The translations under genes were made by a program, and so were the position numbers. A DNA stretch of 64,000 nt from Methyloligella sp. (GTDB lineage Bacteria; Pseudomonadota; Alphaproteobacteria; Rhizobiales; HXMU1428-3), in NCBI GenBank assembly GCA_021604645.1, contig BQJJ01000006.1:62001-126000 (forward strand), in the 5' to 3' direction. Below the pieces are notes generated by a model, which was not told the origin of the DNA, made no database searches, and saw only the letters and a program-made list of their open reading frames with translations. Below, in pieces: positions 24,925 through 33,240 of the stretch. Position 1 is the stretch's first letter, and each line of letters opens with the position of its first letter.

Positions 24925-25755
24925 ATGTCGATCCAAGCAAAAATCAAAAGTGCTATCCTAGATACCTCAGGTGCAGAAGCAACTAATAATTGGCATCAGT
25001 TACTCGATTTGCAAACAAAAATGTTCCTCCCTTATGAAGTGAGTTTTTACTTAAACTCAAATATCTGGAAGAAAGCAAAATCAATTTTAGATGTTGGGTG
25101 TGGTAATGGCTCATATGTTTCAAGAATTTCAAAATTTTTTCCAGAAAAGTCATATACAGCAATTGATGTATCATCTGAGCTAATTTCAATTGCAAAAAAT
25201 GAACTCTCAGCAAGCAACATCCGATTTCAACAAGATGCCCTAGAAACATTTAGCGAGCATAAGTCATTCGATGTTGTGATTATGCGCCTAGTAGTTCAGC
25301 ATCTTAAGGATTTCCCATCTATACTTCAGCAGGTCTCCTATCTCTTAAAGCCCGGAGGTACTCTGTTAATTATCGAACCAGATCTTAAAAAATTCCAAAA
25401 TTGGCCTAGTACGCCTAAATTTGATAATCTAAAGCAACATGTTGAAATTTATAATACAAAAATGGAGACCAATCGATGCCACCTTCCTATATTAGGTGAG
25501 ATTGCAAAAAAAACTCAGAATTGGTCTGTTGCTGAAGATAAAGTAAAAATTTCTCCTTTTACTGGACCGTTTATTGCTTCCAACTTGTTGCACTTATACC
25601 AATTATGGATTGATATATTAGAACAATCCCAAATCTTACCTATACATTTTGATGCTGTACGCGATGAATTGATAGACTGGGGTAAACAACCATCAGCATA
25701 TTCCCAGATAGGTATTCGTTTCTTACATTTAAAATTCAATGACGAAAATCAATGA
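24925..25755 (+). CDS. Class I SAM-dependent methyltransferase
   Basis: 276 residues. The SAM motif I is ILDVGCGNGSYV (about 54), motif II carries the acidic residue in YTAIDVSS, post-I is FDVVIMRLVVQHL, and motif III is LLKPGGTLLIIEPD. About 80 further residues probably form a substrate lid. AAAAAGGAG before the ATG is a strong ribosome binding site. Last gene of the LysR-controlled operon; it could finish an N- or O-methylated metabolite. Confidence 0.9.
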   Translation: MSIQAKIKSAILDTSGAEATNNWHQLLDLQTKMFLPYEVSFYLNSNIWKKAKSILDVGCGNGSYVSRISKFFPEKSYTAIDVSSELISIAKNELSASNIRFQQDALETFSEHKSFDVVIMRLVVQHLKDFPSILQQVSYLLKPGGTLLIIEPDLKKFQNWPSTPKFDNLKQHVEIYNTKMETNRCHLPILGEIAKKTQNWSVAEDKVKISPFTGPFIASNLLHLYQLWIDILEQSQILPIHFDAVRDELIDWGKQPSAYSQIGIRFLHLKFNDENQ

Positions 25756-26039
25756 GTTTTCAAGTCATAATTTGCTCTTATCTATTAAGACTTTTACTTG
25801 CTTTCTGATGGACCTATTATTCAGTGGGCTGAGTAGTTTTTCCTTCATAAAAGATAAATATAAGTCTATAGAAATTGAATTGATTTTTATCAACACTCGT
25901 ACATATTAAATGAGTGAGTATCACAATATGATTTTACAAAACTAATAAGTATTTTAGCGAGAATGCCTTAGTCAAGCTTGTTAATGAATTATATTGAATG
26001 ACTTTAGTTGTATCATTCTAGTTAGTATGTTGAGGAATT

Positions 26040-26414
26040 ATGCCATTTAAAAATTTAGATCTATTAATTGGTATAAGGCTCAAGTTTTTCAGAGAGCTTA
26101 AAGACGTTTCACAAGACCAATTAGCTGCTTTCTTGGAAATAAGTGTTGACCAAGTAAGTCAATATGAAAGAGGAAATGATCGGATACCTGCCAAGACATT
26201 ATTTAACTTATCAAATTATTTTGAAATTCCTCTAAGTAGTTTTTTTAATGAAACTGATGGTGATAATTGTGCTGTGACTAGCTATCAGGGTTTAACCAAT
26301 GATGATGTTATTCTCTATGAACAAACGTTGAAATTGATCAGAGCATTTATGACTGTTGATGATAGTGAAACTAGGGATCTAATAGTTTCGTTAGCTGAGA
26401 AACTTGTGAAATAA
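26040..26414 (+). CDS. XRE-family transcriptional regulator
   Basis: 124 residues. A Cro/C1 helix-turn-helix lies at 9-64: IGIRLKFFRELKDVSQDQLAAFLEISVDQVSQYERGNDRIPAKTLFNLSNYFEIPLSSFF. A helical tail (about 85-124) probably dimerises. This short XRE type is common in alphaproteobacteria. It follows a 284-bp AT-rich gap without genes and converges on the outer-membrane protein gene. Target unknown. Confidence 0.9.
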   Translation: MPFKNLDLLIGIRLKFFRELKDVSQDQLAAFLEISVDQVSQYERGNDRIPAKTLFNLSNYFEIPLSSFFNETDGDNCAVTSYQGLTNDDVILYEQTLKLIRAFMTVDDSETRDLIVSLAEKLVK

Positions 26415-26519
26415 ATTTTGGTTTTTTCTTATTTAAAAGATATTTTTTTATTCGCGCTTTTATTTCTCAGCCTATTTTTCTAACATTCTAGTGATCCTCC
26501 TTCAATGAAGGAATCAAAT

Positions 26520-27482
26520 TTAAAATTTCATTCCTACACTTAACAAAGTAAGGTCGCCTTCAACTTTATTTACTGCATCAAATTCATGAAGCCATTTAGC
26601 TGATGCATAGTATTTTTGTTGCCCGATATTTTTATGCCAGACAATAGCTGGCCCAACAGAATAAGAGCGTCCTTTAAAAGACCCTAAAAAAGTATCACTT
26701 CCTTTGTCTGCTGTAAGTTGCTTGTAGTAAGATCCATGTACGCCCACAACAAGTTCATTACTCAGATGAAGATTAAGCATTGCATCTATATGAAACTCAA
26801 CACCACTCTGATAGTTGGTGTCAGGATTTTCAGTATTGTAAATTAATCCGGGGGCTACTGAAATTTCTATTCCTGATTTTGGATCCATCCAAGTGGCTGA
26901 TAACACTGTATCATAAGCCCAATGATTCAATCCAGTGTTTGTAAAACTGTTACGGGTGTATTGAGCTACTGGTATACTTATAACTTCATATAGATTGAGA
27001 TGAATGTCTCCTATTTTCCAGAAAAGCGAGAGGGGTATAAGTGCAAAATCTCCAAAATCTTTATTGTTCTCATCAATGTGAACGTTTCCAAGTGGTGTTT
27101 GAAGGTCTGCGGAGACATCAATATCAAACGCCGCAACTCGGAAACCCATCATCATCGTCGCCCCTAAGAAAGTTTCATCTGGCACCCAGAATCCACGTAT
27201 TAATTGCGCGTTCGTGTTGGCTTCTATTTTCTTATCAATATTGTTAGGAAGTAGAGAATTAGCTGCTTCGCTTTTGTAATGAATTGTGGTTGATAATAAA
27301 TAGTGGCCCGGAGGAGGTGCCACAGCAATAGCAATATCGCCGTAAAGTCCGGGGACATAGAAACTACTTCCCCCTTCTGCTGAGTAAACCTCTTTGGTCT
27401 GAGAGGTCATAAATATCAGAGAGCAAAAGGCAACTAAAACTAATGAAAATTCAGATAATCCAATAAAACGCATGGGGTACAT
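26520..27482 (-). CDS. Outer-membrane channel of the phenol MetA-pathway (PF13557) type
   Basis: 320 residues; the start could be 27482 or the Met three codons later. A hydrophobic leader (about 8-30) ends near VYSAEGG. It continues with the family hallmark GGSSFYVPGLYGDIAIAVAPPPGHYLL and alternating beta-strand pattern up to the C-terminal ...LTLLSVGMKF, ending in Phe as in outer-membrane beta barrels. Such proteins move hydrophobic compounds. Next to the GNAT/methyltransferase cluster it could export or import the product, but it has its own strand and no shared promoter. Confidence 0.85.
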   Translation of the reverse strand: MYPMRFIGLSEFSLVLVAFCSLIFMTSQTKEVYSAEGGSSFYVPGLYGDIAIAVAPPPGHYLLSTTIHYKSEAANSLLPNNIDKKIEANTNAQLIRGFWVPDETFLGATMMMGFRVAAFDIDVSADLQTPLGNVHIDENNKDFGDFALIPLSLFWKIGDIHLNLYEVISIPVAQYTRNSFTNTGLNHWAYDTVLSATWMDPKSGIEISVAPGLIYNTENPDTNYQSGVEFHIDAMLNLHLSNELVVGVHGSYYKQLTADKGSDTFLGSFKGRSYSVGPAIVWHKNIGQQKYYASAKWLHEFDAVNKVEGDLTLLSVGMKF

Positions 27483-27647
27483 TCAATACTATGTTAAATC
27501 TTCGTATAAGAAATATGCTACTATATTATTTTATAAGTTTTCTTCTCGCAGTGGTAATTTTGTTCAAGGATATATTGAGAGTAGAAATAAATTAAGTTAA
27601 CATATTTCTTATATATTTAAAGTAATTTGATAAATTAGGTTGGGGAT

Positions 27648-27729
27648 CTGGTCCTTCCCCAGTGAATTGATCCATTCGGATAATTTTTTTAACATTCAAA
27701 ATGAATCAATTCACTGGGGGAGAATCACC
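27648..27729. mobile_element. Head-to-head IS ends or mini-element
   Basis: A left arm around CTTCCCCAGTGAATTGATCC (27654-27673) and a right arm around GAATCAATTCACTGGGGGAG (27703-27722) are imperfect inverted repeats separated by ~25 bp of AT-rich DNA. CCCCAGTGAATTGAT resembles the terminal repeat of IS3-family elements. No transposase lies between, so this is a deletion remnant or a mini-element. The rest of the 330-bp gap holds no gene. Confidence 0.6.
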
Positions 27730-27812
27730 TTAGTTATTTAGTCTGCAGTGGGTCAATAGTACCCTCTGGGAGGTGTAAAAGAAGATGTCCGCTGATCCCA
27801 TTAAACCAGTCT

Positions 27813-29141
27813 TCACCGATCTAACGAAGGATCATCATGATTTCGATCTAAAGATTGTTGTTTTGAGTGTTGCTGTTGCTCTTTAATATAGTCTTCTTCA
27901 CTTTGTATACTCCGGTCATTAAAATTCTGCTCAATGCTCCTTACATCATGCCGCAATTCTTGCTGTGTCTTGATATATTGCTCTCTGTCCATATCAACTT
28001 TGCGCTGCAAATTTTCTTGAACATATTTTTGTTTTTCTTCAGTAGCTTGACGTTCTTTCTGGTCGCGCTTCTTCGCTCTAATTTCTTCTTGGGCGTTGAG
28101 TTCAAGGGTGCGCTTGCGTAACCCTGTTACACGATCTAGCAAACCCCATAGCCCTGTTCTCAGGCGGTCTAATCGCTCTTGAGCTTCGCGTGTTTCGCGT
28201 GCGGCTTGGTCTTTGGCGATTTGCTCTTGATCGCGCCTGTGTTGCTCTTGCTTGCGTTCACGTTCCACATTGAGTTTTTCTTGGCGTTGTTTAACCTGTC
28301 GCGCCTCTTCGATCCGAATTTGTTTCAGGCGCTCAGCAACCATCATTCCTGCCTGTCCGTGCGCTTTATTCACACTTGGCAAACCTTCGTCATTTCCCAT
28401 GCGTTCACGCACCTGTTTTGCTTTAATGCCAACCCAGCGGGAAACAGAATAAACCTCTCCTTCGTGATCCACAGCCACAAAGCCCCGCCTGTCTCCCTTA
28501 GCCAGAACATAGCCTTGTTCCTTTAAGGCATTCGCAAAAGCTTCTTTGGAGTCTGAAGTCGCCCACGTATCCTGAAACATTGTCTTTTGTTGTTTTGGAT
28601 CTTTTCCAGCACGTTTGGCCTGTTGCCATTCAGACAGAGTAAAATTACGTTTATCTGTGAGTTCTTTATTGAGGTGTCCTTTGGGCATTGTCCAATTGTG
28701 TTCGATATAAAGCTCTTTAGAAACTTCCTGCATTTTTTGCTTTGAGAACGATAATTGGACAGCTTTCAAATTTTCGGTGTCTATTCGGCACCAAACCGCA
28801 TGCGCATGACGGCGCAATTCCCCATCATCACCGTATTTCTCATGGAACACGATAGCCCGAGGCTGATCATTTAATCTTAAACGTTCCTCTGCCTTCAATA
28901 TAGCTTTACGAAAGTCTTCTTTGCTTACTTCTTCATTCTTGGGCGGATTGATACTTAGTGAGAAAAGGTGTTGTTTACACTTGGTTACACGGCTAATGGC
29001 GTGAGATTCCAGTAAAGCATCATCCAGATTATCAGAAGCAAAACCCCGCAATTCATCTAGTTCAACACGCTCATTCTCCTCTTTTTGAAGGTGTTTAGCT
29101 AAATCCCTAGCCCCACCTCTTTGATTACCGACTAGGATCAT
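27813..29141 (-). CDS. Relaxase / mobilization nuclease
   Basis: 442 residues; ATG 29141 has GGAG eight bases upstream and is preferred over the Met two codons earlier. The N-terminal relaxase domain opens MILVGNQRGGARDLAKHL, a start typical of rhizobial relaxases; the metal-binding HxH is in RRHAHAVWCRID (about 115-120). It nicks oriT and stays bound to the 5' end. A long helical middle (about 260-390) and a Gln-rich tail follow, with EQYIKTQQE and EDYIKEQQQ motifs and the end NHDDPSLDR. These tail motifs recur in proteins encoded beside the coupling ATPase. It overlaps the mobC-like gene by 17 bp. Confidence 0.92.
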   Translation of the reverse strand: MILVGNQRGGARDLAKHLQKEENERVELDELRGFASDNLDDALLESHAISRVTKCKQHLFSLSINPPKNEEVSKEDFRKAILKAEERLRLNDQPRAIVFHEKYGDDGELRRHAHAVWCRIDTENLKAVQLSFSKQKMQEVSKELYIEHNWTMPKGHLNKELTDKRNFTLSEWQQAKRAGKDPKQQKTMFQDTWATSDSKEAFANALKEQGYVLAKGDRRGFVAVDHEGEVYSVSRWVGIKAKQVRERMGNDEGLPSVNKAHGQAGMMVAERLKQIRIEEARQVKQRQEKLNVERERKQEQHRRDQEQIAKDQAARETREAQERLDRLRTGLWGLLDRVTGLRKRTLELNAQEEIRAKKRDQKERQATEEKQKYVQENLQRKVDMDREQYIKTQQELRHDVRSIEQNFNDRSIQSEEDYIKEQQQHSKQQSLDRNHDDPSLDR

Positions 29142-29598
29142 TTGCATTGCTCCGATCGGGTTTCAGGCCAAGGGCTTTCACCAAGTCATTGCGCATATTG
29201 ATAACGCAGAGGCAGGCAACATTTATTTGCTCCTCTGTCTCTGGTGTCAAAACCAAAGTTCCATTTTCAAGCTGTTCAATGATAGTGTTTAGGTTTTTGA
29301 AAACTTCTGTTTGGCCGAGAGCACTCAATGTTTGTGCTAATAGCTGCATATCGGTGACAGGGTTAGCATTGTATTTTCGCTTACGCGGGATAGCCTCATC
29401 AAACACACGGCTTTTAATATAGGAATTAAGAGACTGCCCCTCCGCATCCTTATTTAACTGTTCACGCTCCTCATCAGAAAAACGAACTGAGACGGGTGTA
29501 GACCGTGATTTCTTGACTGGTTTCTGCTTTAAGCCAGATTTATCACTGAATTGACTGGTGAGGCTTTTCTTTTGATTTTTGATAGTAGAGGGTTTCAT
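29125..29598 (-). CDS. MobC-like relaxosome accessory protein
   Basis: 157 residues with a basic N-terminus and a ribbon-helix-helix-like segment (STPVSVRFSDEEREQLNKDAEGQSLNSYIKSRVFD, about 34-70), then a helical part (MQLLAQTLSALGQTEVFKNLNTIIEQLENGTLVLTPETEEQINVACLCVINMRNDLVKALG) typical of MobC-type proteins that help the relaxase open oriT. It ends NANDPSR, similar to the ends of the relaxase and a coupling-operon protein. Its ATG overlaps the stop of the tiny gene upstream (ATGA). Confidence 0.85.
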   Translation of the reverse strand: MKPSTIKNQKKSLTSQFSDKSGLKQKPVKKSRSTPVSVRFSDEEREQLNKDAEGQSLNSYIKSRVFDEAIPRKRKYNANPVTDMQLLAQTLSALGQTEVFKNLNTIIEQLENGTLVLTPETEEQINVACLCVINMRNDLVKALGLKPDRSNANDPSR

Positions 29599-29702
29599 GG
29601 GCGCGGCTCCTCAATATCAAAATCAATGTGCTTGAGTTGTTCATTCCAGTCCGCTAAATCTTCAAAAATATCGTTCGAAGTTTCTCCTTCTAGGCGCGCC
29701 AT
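29595..29702 (-). CDS. Tiny gene at the head of the mobilization operon
   Basis: 35 residues: MARLEGETSNDIFEDLADWN and on to DFDIEEPRP, ending in TGA that overlaps the mobC-like start as ATGA. The coupling and the acidic helical composition argue that it is real. Its first codons (MAR) are read from the GGCGCGCCAT that also forms the end of tRNA-Arg, where the antisense reading also gives MAR. It may be an antitoxin-like or regulatory peptide. No family recognised. Confidence 0.6.
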   Translation of the reverse strand: MARLEGETSNDIFEDLADWNEQLKHIDFDIEEPRP

Positions 29703-29709
29703 TTTCACA
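29673..29709. other. Candidate attR: degenerate copy of the tRNA-Arg 3' end
   Basis: GTTCGAA (29673-29679), a pyrimidine-rich spacer of 13 (8 in the tRNA), then GGCGCGCCATTTTCACA (29693-29709), compared with GTTCGAA and GGCGCGCCATTTCACA at 3615-3645. Twelve bases, GGCGCGCCATTT, are identical at both ends. It lies just outside the last mobilization gene, where the element should end. Confidence 0.5.
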
Positions 29710-30083
29710 ATAAATGATTGGTTAATCTAGCAGCTTGTACAGGCAAGCGCTTGTCGCATGAATTCTTTCCAGATCATTCTCTCACTTTTTTAGTAGTGCT
29801 CAGTTCGATCTTTATAGCCTAACATCTTTAGTTTTGTTATATTGAATATATAAATGCAAAAAGGAAAATTTTATGATTGTCGTTGAATTTATCTCTGAGG
29901 TTCGAGATTAATTAAAAGACTGATTAATGAAACTGAATAGCCAAATTCTAAGTGCTATTTCATAATCGTAATCTCACAACCTCGCTGAAACCGAAAGTCC
30001 CTACTCTTAGTAGTAAGACCTTCATGGTGCTTGATATTTTACTGCGCCAGCTTTTTTAGCGCGCGGTACTTAGTGAGAAATCA
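29710..30083. other. Intergenic region between the mobile element and rsgA
   Basis: About 375 bp with no gene. GCTTGTACAGGCAAGCGCTTGTCGC (29733-29757; arms GCTTG/CAAGC and GCAAGCGCTTGT) is hairpin-rich and lies upstream of the relaxase operon, the usual place for oriT. If attR is at 29693, this hairpin would fall outside the element, so the two readings conflict. The rest shows weak dyads and, presumably, the rsgA promoter. Confidence 0.35.
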
Positions 30084-31142
30084 ATGACATATAAAATTTC
30101 TGAATTGGCCAACCTTGGCTGGAATGCTTTCTTTTTATCACAACTTGATACAACAGATCTAAATTCATTCATCCCCGTAAAAGTTATAGAAGTGCACCGC
30201 AATAATTTGCGTGTTGTGGGAATTTCCTTAGATCGAACAATACCACCTTTTCGCTCTGGTGATGGGGAAGAAAGCTCAGTTGCAACGGTAGGTGATTGGC
30301 TGTTACTCGACGCCAAAACTTTAAAGCCAAACCGTTTACTGCTTCGCAACAGTTTATTCAAACGCCGGGCCTCTGGTACAGGCCGTAAGCTTCAGCTCAT
30401 CGCAGCAAACGTGGATACATTGTTTATCGTCTCTTCTTGTAATCAGGATTTTAATATTCCAAGGCTCGAGCGTTACTTGGTTATAGCTAGCGAAGCGAAT
30501 GTCACCCCTATAATCATTTTAACTAAGAGTGATTTAAGTGAGGATCCAGAAAACTTTGCTCATGCAGCCCGTAAATTACAACCAGGTCTCCTTGTGGAAA
30601 CAGTAAATTCACACGACCCAAACACATTGGAGCCCCTAACCCCCTGGTGTGCAAAAGGACAAACAGTTGCCCTCCTAGGCTCTTCAGGAGTTGGAAAATC
30701 CACATTGGTTAATTCTCTAATGAAATCAAGTAAAATTGCAACGCAAGCTATACGAGAGGATGATGACAAGGGGCGGCATACAACAACTTCACGCAAGCTA
30801 TACTTCACGCCCCAAGGGGGCTTGTTGTTGGACACGCCAGGAATGCGTGAGCTGCAATTGACAGACGTTGCAACCGGTCTTGACGAAGTGTTTTCTGATA
30901 TACGGGAATTAGCTGAACAATGTCGTTTTAAAAATTGTGAACATAACACCGAACCAGATTGCGCTGTTCTTTCGGCTGTCGATAAAGGTGAGCTAGATGC
31001 CAATCGTTTGAAACGATGGCGTAAACTCCTCGCCGAGGAAGCTTACAATTCTGAGAGTCTTGCAGAACGGCACGAACGAGAGCGAGCATTTGGTAAGATG
31101 GTTAAAAACGCAAAAAAACAAAAACAAAGAAAAGATTTCTAA
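30084..31142 (+). CDS. rsgA: Ribosome small subunit-dependent GTPase RsgA
   Basis: 352 residues. A circularly permuted GTPase: the G4 motif TKSD precedes G1 GSSGVGKSTLVN (near 195-207) and G3 DTPG. An OB-fold precedes the GTPase domain and a zinc-binding tail with CRFKNCEHNTEPDCAV follows. RsgA helps late maturation of the 30S subunit. The N-terminal extension and basic C-terminal tail (KMVKNAKKQKQRK) are usual in proteobacterial members. As the first clearly chromosomal gene to the right it bounds the mobile element. Confidence 0.96.
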   Translation: MTYKISELANLGWNAFFLSQLDTTDLNSFIPVKVIEVHRNNLRVVGISLDRTIPPFRSGDGEESSVATVGDWLLLDAKTLKPNRLLLRNSLFKRRASGTGRKLQLIAANVDTLFIVSSCNQDFNIPRLERYLVIASEANVTPIIILTKSDLSEDPENFAHAARKLQPGLLVETVNSHDPNTLEPLTPWCAKGQTVALLGSSGVGKSTLVNSLMKSSKIATQAIREDDDKGRHTTTSRKLYFTPQGGLLLDTPGMRELQLTDVATGLDEVFSDIRELAEQCRFKNCEHNTEPDCAVLSAVDKGELDANRLKRWRKLLAEEAYNSESLAERHERERAFGKMVKNAKKQKQRKDF

Positions 31143-31244
31143 TGATCAATAAAGAAATCTTTCATTAGATTTAAAATGTAGAGATCAAAATTAGGTGTTA
31201 GCAAGTAGAATAGATGGTTCAGTCATGTGGTTTGATTGAAAAAA

Positions 31245-31871
31245 TCATTCAGTCACACTTGCTAGCACCAAGCCTTTTTCAATCCAAAGCCGCACGCGCA
31301 AGCCTTGCAATTGATGCTCTAAAGGTTCTTCCCCCTTGTCGACATTGGGGAGGAAAGAAAATTTCTTAGGATGATATGAGGTTTCGTAAAGAGTTGAGGA
31401 CTTTCCATTGCCCGTATCATAACGCAATTGGACCGCTAGTGCGCGCTTGATGCTACAATAACGACCGCCGAGCAATCGTCCATGCATCTCGTTAAAGACC
31501 TTCGAAACAATCGGGTTAAATTGCAGTTCAACCAAATGTTTTTTAATGGTGCCCATATCAGAAGATTTAACCTCAAGCGGTTTCAGCAAAATATGGTTAG
31601 AGACAACTTCATGTGAAATGTCTTCAGCTAAATCAGTTGGCTGCGCAAAGAGAATGAATGAAAGAAAAAAGACAACACAAGCCACCATGCCGTTAAGGTA
31701 AATTGATGAGACAGGCAAGGCAAAGAATTTACGCACCTTAGTTTTAGTCGGCGCAGATTGATGGTATTGCTCTGCTTCTTGCAAAGCTTTTAAAGACGAA
31801 AGTTGTTCTTCAGACAAGTGAACGTTAGCAAGGTTATCTTGAAGATGTTGATTTATTGATTTTCTTTCCAT
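31245..31871 (-). CDS. Membrane anti-sigma-like protein of the bufferin locus
   Basis: 208 residues from ATG 31871, 2 bp after the sigma gene ends (TTG two codons earlier is possible). The N-terminal ~55 residues are cytoplasmic and helical, one membrane helix follows (about 55-77, YLNGMVACVVFFLSFILFAQP), and a ~130-residue periplasmic part completes it. Position after an ECF sigma gene and this topology are those of anti-sigma factors, though no CxxC zinc anti-sigma motif is seen. It probably holds the sigma factor until a periplasmic signal such as metal is sensed. Confidence 0.7.
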   Translation of the reverse strand: MERKSINQHLQDNLANVHLSEEQLSSLKALQEAEQYHQSAPTKTKVRKFFALPVSSIYLNGMVACVVFFLSFILFAQPTDLAEDISHEVVSNHILLKPLEVKSSDMGTIKKHLVELQFNPIVSKVFNEMHGRLLGGRYCSIKRALAVQLRYDTGNGKSSTLYETSYHPKKFSFLPNVDKGEEPLEHQLQGLRVRLWIEKGLVLASVTE

Positions 31872-31873
31872 GA

Positions 31874-32380
31874 TCAAATAACTTTCTTATCTTCATTTAA
31901 AAGTTCGAGCTGAGTTCTCAAGCGAGCCTTTAACCGGTGAATTTTAGAGAGCAAGGTTCCCTTTTTCACCCCGAGATCATCTGCAATTTCTTGCACTGTG
32001 TAGCCCTCAATTGCAAACAGATACAAAAGCTCTCTCTCATCAACATTCATCATGGACCAACATGATTGAAAGTCTTGCTTTGTAATAAGGATCTCTTCAA
32101 TTGAATGATCCTCAGTAATTAAAATCGGCTCCAACTCACAATCATCATAATCAATATGATGAAATTTTTGGTCATGACGCATCTTGTCAATAAATAGATT
32201 TTTGATAGACCGTCTAACATAAGCCGCAGGGTTGAGAATATGGTCTTTGTCAACGGTCGACTTTTGTGCGCGAATAAAATTCTCTATCGATTGTTGTAAC
32301 AATTCAAACGCATCATCTTCATTGCCAGCCAAAGCAACGCCATACTTAAATAAATTTTGATAATCAGCTTCAGTCAGCAT
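31874..32380 (-). CDS. ECF-type RNA polymerase sigma factor
   Basis: 168 residues. Region 2 (about 10-75, DDAFELLQQSIENFIRAQ ... AYVRRSIKNLFIDKMRHDQ) and region 4 (about 105-155, DERELLYLFAIEGYTVQEIADDLGVKKGTLLSKIHRLKARL) are both present and region 3 is absent, the ECF layout. It lies between bufC and the membrane anti-sigma-like gene on one strand. Sigma/anti-sigma pairs commonly control bufferin-type operons in proteobacteria, so autoregulation of bufA1BC is likely. Confidence 0.9.
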   Translation of the reverse strand: MLTEADYQNLFKYGVALAGNEDDAFELLQQSIENFIRAQKSTVDKDHILNPAAYVRRSIKNLFIDKMRHDQKFHHIDYDDCELEPILITEDHSIEEILITKQDFQSCWSMMNVDERELLYLFAIEGYTVQEIADDLGVKKGTLLSKIHRLKARLRTQLELLNEDKKVI

Positions 32381-32421
32381 TTAGTCTGGACTCACTCTAG
32401 TCGGGCTAAATTTCTCAAGTA

Positions 32422-33240
32422 TTATAAAATAAAATCACTTACAATCCCTTTAGAAATATAATCTCCAAAAGGAGGGGGCTGCATAACCCCATCAATCTCT
32501 CTAGCAAAATTTTCGCAAAGATCATTAAAGCAACATTCATTTTTTATAGCGCTGAGAACTGAAAAATTATAAGCATCCACTTGGTCGATGAAGAGCTCAA
32601 AATTTGTTTCTGCAGAACCACGATGGATCACATAGAAATGTTCTTCTAAGATCACATCGAATGAGCGCTCATTGAGTATATTCTCTTCTTGTTTGTGAAA
32701 GGTGTAAATATCTTTCACATTATAGTGAGAGTGCAAAAGGCGAACGTCAGGCCCAAGTTTAAGAATAAGTTTCCCTCTTTGCTCGTCATTTAAGTGGCCA
32801 AATTTATCAACATCAAAGGGGTGTTTTTTATCAGCGAAAAAAGCTTCATTGAGTGCCCATTCTAAAGAGCTCAAATCACAAAGAAATTTCAAGGTCGCCA
32901 ACTCATCTCTGGTCTCAACAAGTTCTACCATAAACCGAGGAAAATCAGAGCCATAAACATTTAGGTCATTGTGAAAGAGCGGATAGAGTTGACAAAAAGA
33001 GGTCGCGCATTGGTCAAAATAATCTTCACCCAATATATGCTGGCATGTTTCAAAGGTCTCTTTAATCGCGTTGACCAGCGCCGACAGTGACGTCTGACGG
33101 TAAACATTCACACCAACAGATTGGCCAATCGGAGTGTCTCTCAAAATGTTAGATAACTCAGAAGTCTCACCCTGCATCAATGCGTCAAATGCGTCTTCAG
33201 TTTCACGAAGGGATATAGAACCTAATGGTTTATCATCCAT
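32422..33240 (-). CDS. bufC: BufC-type protein (HvfC/DUF2063)
   Basis: 272 residues from ATG 33240; the start overlaps the bufB stop within ATGGATGA. The N-terminal DUF2063 domain is typical (ETEDAFDALMQGETSEL ... NVYRQTSLSALVNAIKETFETCQHILGEDYFDQCATSFCQLYPLFHNDLNVYGSDFPRFM). In MNIO/DUF692 pathways this protein binds the precursor and presents it to the oxidase. A C-terminal domain (about 160-272) fits the recognised two-domain form. Gene order A1-B-C supports the role. Confidence 0.88.
   Translation of the reverse strand: MDDKPLGSISLRETEDAFDALMQGETSELSNILRDTPIGQSVGVNVYRQTSLSALVNAIKETFETCQHILGEDYFDQCATSFCQLYPLFHNDLNVYGSDFPRFMVELVETRDELATLKFLCDLSSLEWALNEAFFADKKHPFDVDKFGHLNDEQRGKLILKLGPDVRLLHSHYNVKDIYTFHKQEENILNERSFDVILEEHFYVIHRGSAETNFELFIDQVDAYNFSVLSAIKNECCFNDLCENFAREIDGVMQPPPFGDYISKGIVSDFIL

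Larger units (their letters stand above)
3638..29704. mobile_element. Integrative mobilizable element, about 26 kb
   Basis: The left end has a large serine recombinase abutting tRNA-Arg. The right end has a relaxase, a MobC-like protein and a candidate attR. Inside lie a VirD4-type coupling ATPase, ArdA antirestriction, a resolvase, IS3 remnants and accessory cargo. The flanks are chromosomal (histidine kinase and tRNA to the left, rsgA to the right). VirB/Trb mating-pore genes are absent, so transfer would need a helper conjugation system. The right border is less certain than the left. Confidence 0.65.

Noticed and set aside
3562-29704. Self-transmissible ICE
   Set aside because: No VirB4, VirB6, VirB10 or similar mating-pore genes occur between the ends; only mobilization functions are present.
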